A DNA stretch of 13,902 nt. It comes from Anaerolineaceae bacterium UBA2260. GTDB taxonomy: Bacteria; Chloroflexota; Anaerolineae; Anaerolineales; Anaerolineaceae. The translations under genes and the position numbers were made by a program. The stretch spans positions 22,447 to 36,348 of the forward strand of contig DDXM01000014.1 of assembly GCA_002347485.1 (NCBI GenBank). The letters are read 5' to 3'. Under the pieces are notes generated by a model, which made no database searches, had not been told where the DNA came from, and saw nothing but the letters and a program-made list of their open reading frames with translations. The stretch's first letter is position 1, and every line of letters begins with the position of its first letter. Below, piece after piece: positions 1 through 6,161 of this stretch.

Positions 1-45
1 ACACGATTTTGAGTCGTGCGCGTCTGCCAATTCCGCCACTCCGGC
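1..45 (-). tRNA. tRNA-Leu (anticodon CAA), 5' part only, cut by window edge
   Basis: Read on the minus strand, the segment gives the acceptor strand GCCGGAG, a D-arm with GGCAGAC, and an anticodon stem CACGA/TCGTG around the loop CTCAAAA. Position 33 is T and the anticodon is CAA, which reads the leucine codon UUG. The start closely resembles known bacterial tRNA-Leu(CAA). The variable arm, T-arm and 3' end lie outside the window, so whether CCA is encoded cannot be seen. It diverges from ychF and has a good promoter at 58-86. Confidence 0.9.
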
Positions 46-57
46 GATTACGAACTG

Positions 58-86
58 AGTATATCCAACAAATTCACAAGGGTCAA
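58..86 (-). promoter_or_regulatory. sigma70-type promoter of tRNA-Leu
   Basis: On the minus strand a -35 box TTGACC (86-81) is followed after exactly 17 bases by a -10 box TATACT (63-58). The predicted start is about 6 bases before the tRNA 5' end at 45. The -35 box overlaps the ychF ribosome-binding site (85-90) on the other strand. Confidence 0.7.
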
Positions 87-96
87 GGGAATCATT

Positions 97-1170
97 ATGC
101 GACTAGGCATCATTGGCTTACCCCAATCAGGTAAAACGACACTCTTCAACGCGCTCACTCGCGCCACCCAGCCCACCGGCGCCACCGGCAAGATCGAGAT
201 CCACACCGGCGTGGTGGACGTGCCGGACTCGCGCGTGGACCGGCTCGCCGAGATGTTCAAACCAAAGAAGACCATCTATGCCAAGGTGACGTATGTGGAT
301 ATCGCTGGCCTCGACGGCAGCGCGGGTAAGGCAGGAATCGCCGGCGCGCTGCTCAACCAGCTGGCGCAGATGGACGGCTTCATCCAGGTGGTGCGCGTCT
401 TCGAGGATGAGAACGTGCCGCACGTGCATAATTCAGTCGATCCCCTGCGCGACATCCAGAACATGGATAGCGAATTCGTGCTCAACGATCTGATCCAGGT
501 GGAACGCAAGTTGGAACGCCTGCAGGAGGAGAAGAAAAAGGGCGCGGGCAGGGAGAAAGGCTTGATCGAGCGCGAGCAGGTATTGTTTGAACGCCTGCAC
601 GAGACGCTCTCGCAGGAGATCCCTCTGCGCGATATTGCCATCGACAGCGAGGAGGACAAGCTGCTCTCCGGTTTCGGTTTCCTCAGCCGCAAACCGATGC
701 TGATCGTACTCAACCTCTCCGAGAGCCAGTCCGCGCCGCAGATCGAATATCCACATCAGCACAGCATGGTCACCGCGCTGCAGGGAAAGCTCGAGATGGA
801 CATCGCCCAGCTGCCCGCCGAAGAAGCGGAAATGTTCCTGGCGGAGTACGGGATCGCAGAACCCAGCCTTAACCGCATGATCCGCCTTTCATACGACCTG
901 CTGGGTCTGCACTCCTTCTTCACCGCAGGGGAGGACGAGTGCCGCGCGTGGACTGTGCGTAAAGGCGCCACCGCGCCCGAGGCCGCCGGGGAGATCCACA
1001 CCGACCTGCAAAAGGGCTTCATCCGCGCCGAAGTGGTAGCGTATGACGACCTGATGACCCTCGGCAGTATGCACGAAGCCAAAACGCACGGCAAGCTGCG
1101 TATGGAAGGCAAGGAGTACATCGTCAAGGATGGCGATGTGCTGAATATTCTCTTCAACGTAAAAAAATAA
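97..1170 (+). CDS. ychF: YchF-family translation-associated ATPase/GTPase
   Basis: A 357-residue P-loop NTPase of the YchF/OLA1 branch of the Obg family, close to the usual size (about 363). Seen: a P-loop GLPQSGKT at residues 7-14 (most homologues have GLPNVGKS), switch II DIAGL at 68-72, a charged helical insert at about 130-170, and NLSE at 206-209. The NxxE form replaces the NKxD of true GTPases and is the family hallmark linked to ATP preference. The C-terminal 80 or so residues (FFTAG, AWTVRKG, KGFIRAEV) are the TGS-like domain. Homologues bind ribosomes and act in translation and stress responses in the cytoplasm. The ATG at 97 is chosen because AAGGGA lies six bases upstream and the protein then begins as YchF does; the longer reading from 16 would run into the tRNA. 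The orthology call is firm; the P-loop changes are unusual. Confidence 0.95.
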   Translation: MRLGIIGLPQSGKTTLFNALTRATQPTGATGKIEIHTGVVDVPDSRVDRLAEMFKPKKTIYAKVTYVDIAGLDGSAGKAGIAGALLNQLAQMDGFIQVVRVFEDENVPHVHNSVDPLRDIQNMDSEFVLNDLIQVERKLERLQEEKKKGAGREKGLIEREQVLFERLHETLSQEIPLRDIAIDSEEDKLLSGFGFLSRKPMLIVLNLSESQSAPQIEYPHQHSMVTALQGKLEMDIAQLPAEEAEMFLAEYGIAEPSLNRMIRLSYDLLGLHSFFTAGEDECRAWTVRKGATAPEAAGEIHTDLQKGFIRAEVVAYDDLMTLGSMHEAKTHGKLRMEGKEYIVKDGDVLNILFNVKK

Positions 1171-1188
1171 CGAAATTAAAGAAAAATA

Positions 1189-1215
1189 TAGGGGAGGGTT
1201 CAGAACCCTCCCCTA
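1189..1215. terminator. Perfect 12-bp palindrome between convergent ychF and surE; bidirectional terminator, possibly a dispersed repeat
   Basis: TAGGGGAGGGTT (1189-1200) is perfectly complementary to AACCCTCCCCTA (1204-1215) around a 3-base loop CAG. On the minus strand the hairpin is followed by TATTTTTC, a good U-tract for terminating surE. On the plus strand the tail is only A/T-rich. It lies between two gene 3' ends, as expected of a shared terminator. The G-rich arm also resembles small palindromes dispersed between genes in some bacterial genomes; only one copy is seen here. Confidence 0.7.
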
Positions 1216-1249
1216 CAAAATTTATTATTGCGATTATTGGGGGTGTTAT

Positions 1250-2068
1250 TTACTCGTCCAACTTACCGAACGAGCGCTGCAGCTCCGCCAAATCCACGCG
1301 TGAGGTGAAATCTAGGCTGAGCGGGGTGACCGAGACCAGCTTCTCACGGTTGAACACGTGTACGTCAGTTTGTGGGTCGCTCATGTCTTCCGGGTGCGGG
1401 TTGCGCCTGGCGTCGATGCGCGGAATGCCATTGGGATCGGAGGCTTCTTTCAAAAATGGCGTGAAGTAAGGGTGCCTGCCTAACCGGGTCGTGCGCCATG
1501 GCGTCTCCGGGGTGGCTCCCACCGGTACGTTGACGTTCAACACGTGCACGTCTTGCGGCATTTTTTGCGTGAGCAGTAGCTGAGCGAAGCGGCGGGTGAA
1601 CACCGCGGCAGTGGAAAAGTCGGTGTCGCGGGAATAACCGAGGAAATCCTCACTAGTGAGCTGCAGGGAGACCGCCAGCGCGGGAATGCCGTACGAAGCG
1701 GCTTCGAGCGCCGCGCCGACCGTGCCTGAGAGCGAAATATCGGTCGCCGGGTTCTCACCATAATTAATGCCGGAGACCACCAGGTCGGGTTTTTGTTTTA
1801 GGATGGCGAAAATACCGTATTGCACGGCTTGCGCGGGTGAACCGCCCACCGCGTAGCAGGTCCATTCCTGGTCGCCGATGCTGAGCAACGTGGGCTTTAC
1901 CTCCCCATCCGTCCAGGCGGGCACACTGCGCCCCGCGCCGGAATGCTGTTCACGCGGCGCGGCCACGGTCACAAAGCCGATCTTCGCCAGCTCGCGGGCA
2001 GCCGCCCACAAGCCCGGTGAAAGGATGCCATCATCGTTGGATAATAAAATTTGCGGTCGTTTGTTCAT
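1250..2068 (-). CDS. surE: SurE survival protein, 5'/3'-nucleotidase
   Basis: A 272-residue cytoplasmic metal-dependent phosphatase that removes phosphate from nucleoside 5'- and 3'-monophosphates; family members also hydrolyse short polyphosphate. Seen: the N-terminal metal site LLSNDDG (Asp12 and Asp13), the PREQHSGAG motif with Ser43, and SGINYGEN followed by SGTVGAALEA, all in the family order. Homologues usually have about 250 residues. The ATG at 2068 is preceded by AAAAGGA with a 12-base spacing, longer than ideal, but the protein starts right at the conserved first strand, so no better start is likely. A tRNA-Arg terminator ends only about 23 bases upstream, so the gene either uses a promoter overlapping that hairpin or tRNA, or depends on read-through. 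Confidence 0.93.
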   Translation of the reverse strand: MNKRPQILLSNDDGILSPGLWAAARELAKIGFVTVAAPREQHSGAGRSVPAWTDGEVKPTLLSIGDQEWTCYAVGGSPAQAVQYGIFAILKQKPDLVVSGINYGENPATDISLSGTVGAALEAASYGIPALAVSLQLTSEDFLGYSRDTDFSTAAVFTRRFAQLLLTQKMPQDVHVLNVNVPVGATPETPWRTTRLGRHPYFTPFLKEASDPNGIPRIDARRNPHPEDMSDPQTDVHVFNREKLVSVTPLSLDFTSRVDLAELQRSFGKLDE

Positions 2069-2090
2069 GGTGCGTAAAATTCCTTTTGAT

Positions 2091-2117
2091 AATAAAAAAG
2101 AGCGGAAATCCGCTCTT
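2091..2117 (-). terminator. Rho-independent terminator of tRNA-Arg
   Basis: On the minus strand AAGAGCGG pairs with CCGCTCTT (8 bp, 4-base loop ATTT) and is followed directly by TTTTATTAT. It lies just 3' of the tRNA and within the surE leader. Confidence 0.85.
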
Positions 2118-2123
2118 CTTGTG

Positions 2124-2197
2124 TGCCCCCGGAGTAATTCGAATACTCAACCTTTTGCTCCGCAAGCAAACGCTCTATCCAATTGCGCTACGGGGGC
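2124..2197 (-). tRNA. tRNA-Arg (anticodon GCG)
   Basis: A complete 74-nt cloverleaf. The acceptor GCCCCCG/CGGGGGC is perfect. The D-stem GCGC/GAGC has one mismatch. The anticodon stem TTTGC/GCAAA encloses the loop TTGCGGA, so U33 is followed by GCG and G37. The variable loop is AGGTT, and the T-arm is GAGTA-TTCGAAT-TACTC. A20 in the D-loop, C35 and G36 are known arginine identity elements. The discriminator is A, and CCA is not encoded (CAC follows). It reads CGC (and CGU by wobble). Most bacteria use anticodon ACG, edited to inosine, for these codons, so GCG is notable. The loop and G37 resemble a tRNA-Arg(CCG) with base 34 changed. It has its own promoter and terminator. Confidence 0.93.
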
Positions 2198-2216
2198 AAG
2201 GAGTACGAGCGACTGA

Positions 2217-2245
2217 AATATACCGCATCCAACCCGAAACGTCAA
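2217..2245 (-). promoter_or_regulatory. sigma70-type promoter of tRNA-Arg
   Basis: A minus-strand -35 box TTGACG (2245-2240) and -10 box TATATT (2222-2217) are separated by exactly 17 bases. The predicted start is about 10-13 bases before the tRNA 5' end. The layout matches that of the tRNA-Leu promoter. Confidence 0.8.
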
Positions 2246-2310
2246 GGAATTGTTTCACCGCGTGGATATGTGAGCACAATGGCAGCAGCTGGATATTCCG
2301 GCTGTAGATG

Positions 2311-2361
2311 CATCAAACGCCTGGGTGAGGGGGGCACCCAAGCGCTTGATGTTTTTATTTT
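2311..2361 (+). terminator. Long hairpin with T-tract between cyclophilin gene and tRNA-Arg promoter
   Basis: The arms 2311-2327 and 2335-2351 form a 17-bp stem around a 7-base loop (AGGGGGG). Read as plus-strand RNA there are two A-C mismatches and a trailing T-tract GTTTTTATTTT. Read as minus-strand RNA both mismatches become G-U pairs, so the stem is fully paired, but no U-tract follows. It may mark the 3' end of the cyclophilin/zinc operon mRNA, or terminate an unrecognised plus-strand transcript. The rest of 2246-2432 holds nothing else I can name. Confidence 0.6.
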
Positions 2362-2432
2362 ATGGTAATTTCGGATAAAAGTCAAGGGATTTAAAAGAGA
2401 AATTCTCTGACCTGGTATCCAAATATACAGAT

Positions 2433-2951
2433 TTATTCCTCGCTGATCTCCACGGTTTGCAGCGTCACCGCCGGGCTGTCGCGCCGGGCTGGGTCGCGCG
2501 CGGGAATGGACATGAGCACGTCCAAGCCTTTGATCACCTGGCCGAAAACGGCATGCTTGTTGTCGAGCCACGGGGTATCCACATGGGTGATGAAAAACTG
2601 TGAGCCATTCGTGTTGGGTCCGGCATTGGCCATGGAAAGCACGCCCGCACCCTTGTGACGCAGTGAGGGGTCAAATTCATCCCTGAACTTGTAGCCAGGA
2701 CCGCCCATGCCGGTGCCGGTGGGGTCGCCGCCCTGCGCCATGAAGTCGTTGATCACGCGGTGGAAGATGGTGTTGTCGTAAAAGCCCTCGCGCGCCAGGA
2801 ACACGAAGTTGTTCACGGTACGCGGGGCTTTGGCGGCGTGCAGTTGGCAAACGATATCGCCCTTATCCGTTTTGAAGGTGGCGATGTACTTTTTGTGGGG
2901 ATCGATCACCATTTCGGGAGGTGTGGACCACTGCTTAGGTTGATTGATCAT
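2433..2951 (-). CDS. Cyclophilin-type peptidyl-prolyl cis-trans isomerase
   Basis: A 172-residue single-domain cyclophilin that speeds cis-trans isomerisation of X-Pro bonds. Seen: FHRVI then FMAQGGDPTGTG (the active-site Phe-His-Arg and Gln region), SMANAGPNTNGSQFFIT, and PWLDNKHAVFGQV, which carries the Trp that binds cyclosporin in eukaryotic homologues. There is no signal peptide, so it is probably cytoplasmic. The ATG at 2951 has AAGGA five bases upstream. It begins 37 bases after the znuB stop codon on the same strand with no terminator between, so read-through from the zinc operon is plausible. A TACAAT box across the znuB stop region could be a weak promoter of its own, but no clear -35 box goes with it. 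Family assignment is firm; the physiological client is unknown. Confidence 0.95.
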   Translation of the reverse strand: MINQPKQWSTPPEMVIDPHKKYIATFKTDKGDIVCQLHAAKAPRTVNNFVFLAREGFYDNTIFHRVINDFMAQGGDPTGTGMGGPGYKFRDEFDPSLRHKGAGVLSMANAGPNTNGSQFFITHVDTPWLDNKHAVFGQVIKGLDVLMSIPARDPARRDSPAVTLQTVEISEE

Positions 2952-2988
2952 GTCTTTCCTTTCACTAATCAGGTTGAAGGGGATTGTA

Positions 2989-3849
2989 TCACAGCCTGGC
3001 GTGGTCTTCGGTTTTGCCGCGACGGCGCAGCAGAGAGGTGATGCCCCACACGATGGCGAATAACAGTGTGCAGGTGAGTACGATGGCAGCGCCGGAGGCT
3101 ATATTCATGTAATACGAAAGGTACAAACCGGTCACGCCGGAAAACACCGCCAGCGCCGCGGCGATGAGCATCATGTGCGAGAGACGGCGCGTGAGAAGCG
3201 AAGCCGTGGCTGCGGGGGTGATGAGCATGGCGACCATCAGGGTCACGCCCACGGTTTGCAGCGAAACAACGATGCTCATGGCGATTAAACCGATTAGCAG
3301 GTACTCCAGGCGGCGGATGGGCATGCGCAGGGTGGCCGCCAGGGTGGGATCGAAGGAGATCACGAGAAATTCCTTGTAAAAAGCGATGATGACCAGCAGG
3401 ATGAGCACACCGAAAATGACGGTGAGCAGCAGGTCCTGCGAGCTGACGCCCAGCACATCGCCGAATAGGAAATGCGTCAGGTCAGCGGTGTAATTGCGCA
3501 CCATCGAAATAAGTGCCACGCCGAGGGCGAACATGCCTGCGAAAATGATGCCAATGGCGGTATCCTGCTTCAGCCTGGCAGAGCGGCTCACCGCGCTGAT
3601 ACCGAAAGCGCTGAGCAGGGCGGTGGCCATTGCCCACCAGAAAACGGGCCCGCTCGCGCCGTCGCCTACCAGGTAGCCCACCGCTACACCGGGCAGCACA
3701 GCATGCGCCAGCGCGTCGCCGAAGAAAGCCATACCGCGCAACACAATATAAGTACCCAGGATAGCCGAAATAATGCCCACGATCACCGCGGCCAGCATGC
3801 CGCGCACCATGAAAGCGTATTGCAGGGGAGCCAGCAGCCACTCAAGCAT
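2989..3849 (-). CDS. znuB: Zinc/manganese ABC transporter permease (ZnuB-like)
   Basis: A 286-residue polytopic inner-membrane protein of the ABC-3 metal permease family, with about eight or nine hydrophobic segments. Typical family stretches are RGMLAAVIVGIISAILGTYIVLRGMAFFGDALAHAVLPG near the N-terminus and TVGVTLMVAMLITPAATASLLTRRL in the C-terminal half. The start MLEWLLAP at 3849 is preferred over an upstream start at 3915 because AGGAGG lies just before it and the extra residues would overlap the znuC coding end. It overlaps the 3' end of znuC by 8 bases, a sign of translational coupling. It forms the membrane channel of the importer with ZnuC and ZnuA. Zinc rather than manganese is inferred from the ZnuA ligands and the Zur-like regulator. 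Confidence 0.92.
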   Translation of the reverse strand: MLEWLLAPLQYAFMVRGMLAAVIVGIISAILGTYIVLRGMAFFGDALAHAVLPGVAVGYLVGDGASGPVFWWAMATALLSAFGISAVSRSARLKQDTAIGIIFAGMFALGVALISMVRNYTADLTHFLFGDVLGVSSQDLLLTVIFGVLILLVIIAFYKEFLVISFDPTLAATLRMPIRRLEYLLIGLIAMSIVVSLQTVGVTLMVAMLITPAATASLLTRRLSHMMLIAAALAVFSGVTGLYLSYYMNIASGAAIVLTCTLLFAIVWGITSLLRRRGKTEDHARL

Positions 3850-4693
3850 GGTGATCCTCCTCGCCGCCGCAGCAGTTGTCATCCATGAAAGGGATCTCAG
3901 TCCCCGCGACCTCAAAACGCAGGCGGTCGCCGTATGCCAGGGCGAGGTTCTCGCGCGTGAACACCTTTGCTGGCTCTCCGATGCCGACCATTCGGCGGTT
4001 CAGGAGCATCACCCGGTCGAAGCTGGTCGATGCCAGTTTAAGGTCATGCAGCGCGATCATCACGGTCACCTGTTGGGCGCGCAGCGCGTCGAGCACCGCG
4101 AAGAGTTCCTCCTGCGAGGGGGTATCAAGCCCGGTCACCGGTTCATCCATCAACATCAGGTCGGCTTCCTGTGCAAGAGCGCGCGCGATGAACATGCGCT
4201 GTTGCTGTCCGCCGGAAAGCTGGCTGATCTGGCGCTTGGCAAAGCGCGTCAGCTCGACGGTCTCGATGGCTTTTTCCACGATTTCGCGGTCTTTCCCGCC
4301 AGGCCAGCGCAGCATCCCGATCCTGCGTGCGCGCCCCATCATCACCACCTCGCTTACCGTGACCGGGAAGTTCCAATCCACGTGGTTGTGCTGCGGCAGG
4401 TAGGAAATGCACATGTGACCACCTGGCTCTTCGCCAAACACACTCACTTTGCCTTTATCCGGCTTTAGCAACCCCGCAACTACCTTGAACAGTGTGCTCT
4501 TGCCAGCACCGTTGGGGCCGACTACTGCCATGCGTTCACCGGTGATTAATTCAAAGGAGATGTCATCCAGCGCGAGGCCGCTCTCGTATCCCACGGAGAG
4601 CCCCTGCACGCTCAAGATCGATGTGCCGGGAAGATGCTCCGGGTGGCGCTGTTGCGGGGTGCTGATGGGCATGATTTGTGGAGATAAGTTCAT
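3842..4693 (-). CDS. znuC: Zinc/manganese ABC transporter ATP-binding protein (ZnuC-like)
   Basis: A 283-residue ABC ATPase that powers metal import. Seen: Walker A GPNGAGKST, Q-loop in YLPQHNHVDWNFP, signature LSGGQQQR, Walker B LMLMDEP and H-loop IALHD. HVDWNFPVTV is typical of Mn/Zn-type importers. The protein ends in a short Asp/Glu, Cys-Cys and His-His rich tail (FMDDNCCGGEEDHHA) beyond the ABC fold, which could bind metal. The ATG at 4693 has GAGGG a few bases upstream and lies 9 bases after the znuA stop codon. The first 25 or so residues precede the ABC core, so an internal start (MPIS) is possible. Family call is firm; zinc as substrate is inferred from neighbours. Confidence 0.93.
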   Translation of the reverse strand: MNLSPQIMPISTPQQRHPEHLPGTSILSVQGLSVGYESGLALDDISFELITGERMAVVGPNGAGKSTLFKVVAGLLKPDKGKVSVFGEEPGGHMCISYLPQHNHVDWNFPVTVSEVVMMGRARRIGMLRWPGGKDREIVEKAIETVELTRFAKRQISQLSGGQQQRMFIARALAQEADLMLMDEPVTGLDTPSQEELFAVLDALRAQQVTVMIALHDLKLASTSFDRVMLLNRRMVGIGEPAKVFTRENLALAYGDRLRFEVAGTEIPFMDDNCCGGEEDHHA

Positions 4694-4702
4694 GCTTCCC
4701 TC

Positions 4703-5617
4703 TCAATCCAGCGCGCTGACAATGGCGTTTACGTTGTAGCGCATGTACTCGATGTAAGTGCTGGCTGGTCCGTCGGGTTCAGATAACGATCCAGTGTAAA
4801 ACTCCACCAACAGGGTGCCGGTATCCTCGGAAATCCGCCTGGCGAGTGAAGGATTGACCGTGTTACCCACCAGGATCGCTTTGACGTTGTACTCGCGAAT
4901 GGCTTCCTCCAACTCAGCCAGTTCCTTCGCGGATGGCTCAGCGCTGGAGCTGTATGAAGGGATAATTGCGCCGACCAGCGAGAACCCGTACTTTTCGGCG
5001 AAGTAGCCGAAAAGCATGTGGTCTGTCACGAGCAGGCGATTCTCAGGTGGGATCTTTGTAACTTCGGCGCTGATCCAGGCGTCGAGCGCTTCGAGTTCAG
5101 CGATGTACGCCACGCTGTTGGCTTCATAAATCTCGCGGTGCGCTGGGTCGTAAGCGCTGAGCGCGGCAGCGATGTTTTGCGTCCAAATGATCACATTGGC
5201 GGGGTCCATCCATACGTGCGGGTCGGCAGAGTAATGCTCATCTCCACCACTGAATTCCCTCGCCAAAACGCCGTCAGAAACCATCACTGGTTTCACCCTG
5301 GTGCCGGCATTCTCAATGATCGTTTCCATAAATTCCTCAAGCCCCAATCCAACCTCGAAAACAAGATCCGCATCAGTAACCGCAGCAATATCCTGTGGGG
5401 ATGGCTGGTATTCATGCTCATTCGCACCCGCTGGGACGAGCGGTGTGACCTCAATCAGATCACCTCCCACGCGGCCCACCACATCCGCCAGGATCGAGGT
5501 GGTGGCGACAACCGTTATGTTGTCCGTGGTGGGTGTTCCAGGTCTGGTTTCGCAAGCGGATATGCTTAAGCTGAGCGCAACAATTACGAGTATTATGAGG
5601 ATCGGTTTTTGTTTCAT
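4703..5617 (-). CDS. znuA: Zinc ABC transporter substrate-binding lipoprotein (ZnuA/TroA family)
   Basis: A 304-residue cluster A-I metal-binding protein. The N-terminus is a lipoprotein signal: a hydrophobic stretch ending in the lipobox ISAC with Cys22 as the lipidated residue, so it is anchored outside the membrane. Predicted metal ligands are His68 (GANEHEYQPSP), His134 (DPHVWMDP) and His200 (VTDHMLFGYF). Zinc-type members have three His, whereas manganese-type members have Glu at the third site, so zinc is favoured. The His-rich loop of many ZnuA proteins is absent, with only GGDEHYSADPH remaining. The ATG at 5617 follows AAGAGGT with good spacing, and the gap to the zur stop codon is 12 bases. 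It delivers metal to ZnuB/ZnuC. Confidence 0.92.
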   Translation of the reverse strand: MKQKPILIILVIVALSLSISACETRPGTPTTDNITVVATTSILADVVGRVGGDLIEVTPLVPAGANEHEYQPSPQDIAAVTDADLVFEVGLGLEEFMETIIENAGTRVKPVMVSDGVLAREFSGGDEHYSADPHVWMDPANVIIWTQNIAAALSAYDPAHREIYEANSVAYIAELEALDAWISAEVTKIPPENRLLVTDHMLFGYFAEKYGFSLVGAIIPSYSSSAEPSAKELAELEEAIREYNVKAILVGNTVNPSLARRISEDTGTLLVEFYTGSLSEPDGPASTYIEYMRYNVNAIVSALD

Positions 5618-5629
5618 TTTTACCTCTTC

Positions 5630-6070
5630 TTAATTGTGGGTTTGACCCATCTCGCGGCATTCCGGACAGGTGCCAAAGAGTTGCAGCCAATGGTCGCTGA
5701 CCCGGTAACCCGTGCCCGATTCGATCCTGGCGAACAACGCACCCAGGTCGTCCCCCTCAAAGAGGATGGTGCGGCCGCAGCCGGTGCACACCAGGTAGTG
5801 TTCGTGACCATTGGCAGCGGGCATCAACAGGTGGCAGCCGTCTTCACGGTGCACGCGCTGGATCAAGCCCAGATTCTCAAGCCGTTCCAGTGTGCGATAA
5901 ACGGTTACCAGACCGATGCCGGAATAGCTGGCCCGGCTGAGTTCATAGACCTCGTTCGGCTGCAGCGCGCGGTGGCTTTCAGCCAGCACCTGGATGATCG
6001 CGCGCCGCGGCGCGGTAATGCGGCAGCCGTTCTCCTGTAAAACTTTCACCCACTGGTCGATCCTGTTCAA
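5630..6070 (-). CDS. zur: Fur-family zinc uptake regulator (Zur-like)
   Basis: A 146-residue Fur-family repressor. The N-terminal winged helix carries RITAPRRAIIQVL and the recognition-helix region GLVTVYRTLERLENLGLI. The C-terminal dimer domain has HEHYLVCTGCG and CPEC; Cys95, Cys98, Cys135 and Cys138 should hold the structural zinc. Cys79 followed by His89 and His91 matches the regulatory zinc site of characterised actinobacterial Zur proteins (Asp, Cys79, His85, His87 in Streptomyces coelicolor), pointing to zinc rather than iron sensing. The start is a TTG at 6070 with AAGAAGG upstream; no in-frame ATG fits. It heads the zinc operon and sits beside a perfect inverted repeat, so autoregulation is likely. 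Fur or PerR identity is less likely but not excluded. Confidence 0.88.
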   Translation of the reverse strand: MNRIDQWVKVLQENGCRITAPRRAIIQVLAESHRALQPNEVYELSRASYSGIGLVTVYRTLERLENLGLIQRVHREDGCHLLMPAANGHEHYLVCTGCGRTILFEGDDLGALFARIESGTGYRVSDHWLQLFGTCPECREMGQTHN

Positions 6071-6081
6071 TGAACACCTTC

Positions 6082-6111
6082 TTATTGAAAAACATTTTCA
6101 ATAATATTATA
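6082..6111 (-). promoter_or_regulatory. zur-znu promoter (-10) with overlapping perfect inverted-repeat operator
   Basis: A minus-strand -10 box TATAAT lies at 6111-6106; no good -35 box is visible 17 bases upstream, where a terminator hairpin sits. Immediately downstream, TTATTGAAAA (6082-6091) and TTTTCAATAA (6095-6104) form a perfect 10-bp inverted repeat around ACA. The core TGAAAAACATTTTCA is close to the Fur-family pattern TGAAAATNATTTTCA. The repeat spans the likely start site and touches the zur ribosome-binding site (6077-6083), so a bound repressor should block transcription. Confidence 0.75.
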
Positions 6112-6113
6112 CC

Positions 6114-6139
6114 AAAAAGACCCCCGCCCGGGGGTCTTT
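6114..6139 (-). terminator. Rho-independent terminator of the MFS-DUF5054-GDPD-LiaF-like operon
   Basis: On the minus strand AAAGACCCCC (6139-6130) pairs with GGGGGTCTTT (6125-6116) across a 4-base loop and is followed by TTGG. The stem ends in a T-rich run of five T. It begins 22 bases after the stop codon of the LiaF-like gene and abuts the zur -10 box. Confidence 0.85.
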
Positions 6140-6161
6140 GAATGAACGTAGATTGATGAGG

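Noticed and set aside
16..96. Longer N-terminus for ychF starting at 16
   Set aside because: It would overlap the tRNA-Leu gene and promoter; the ATG at 97 has a good ribosome-binding site and the family's normal N-terminus.
2396..2408. Short palindrome AGAGAAATTCTCT after the cyclophilin gene
   Set aside because: The two 6-base arms leave a loop of one base, too small for a hairpin, and no T-tract follows.
3850..3915. Upstream start for the znuB permease
   Set aside because: The extra 22 residues are Arg/Ala-rich, lie inside znuC and lack the AGGAGG that precedes the start at 3849.
3773..4468. 231-residue plus-strand open frame
   Set aside because: It lies opposite znuC and znuB, is rich in His/Arg with no domain, and has no ribosome-binding site; a shadow of the real genes.
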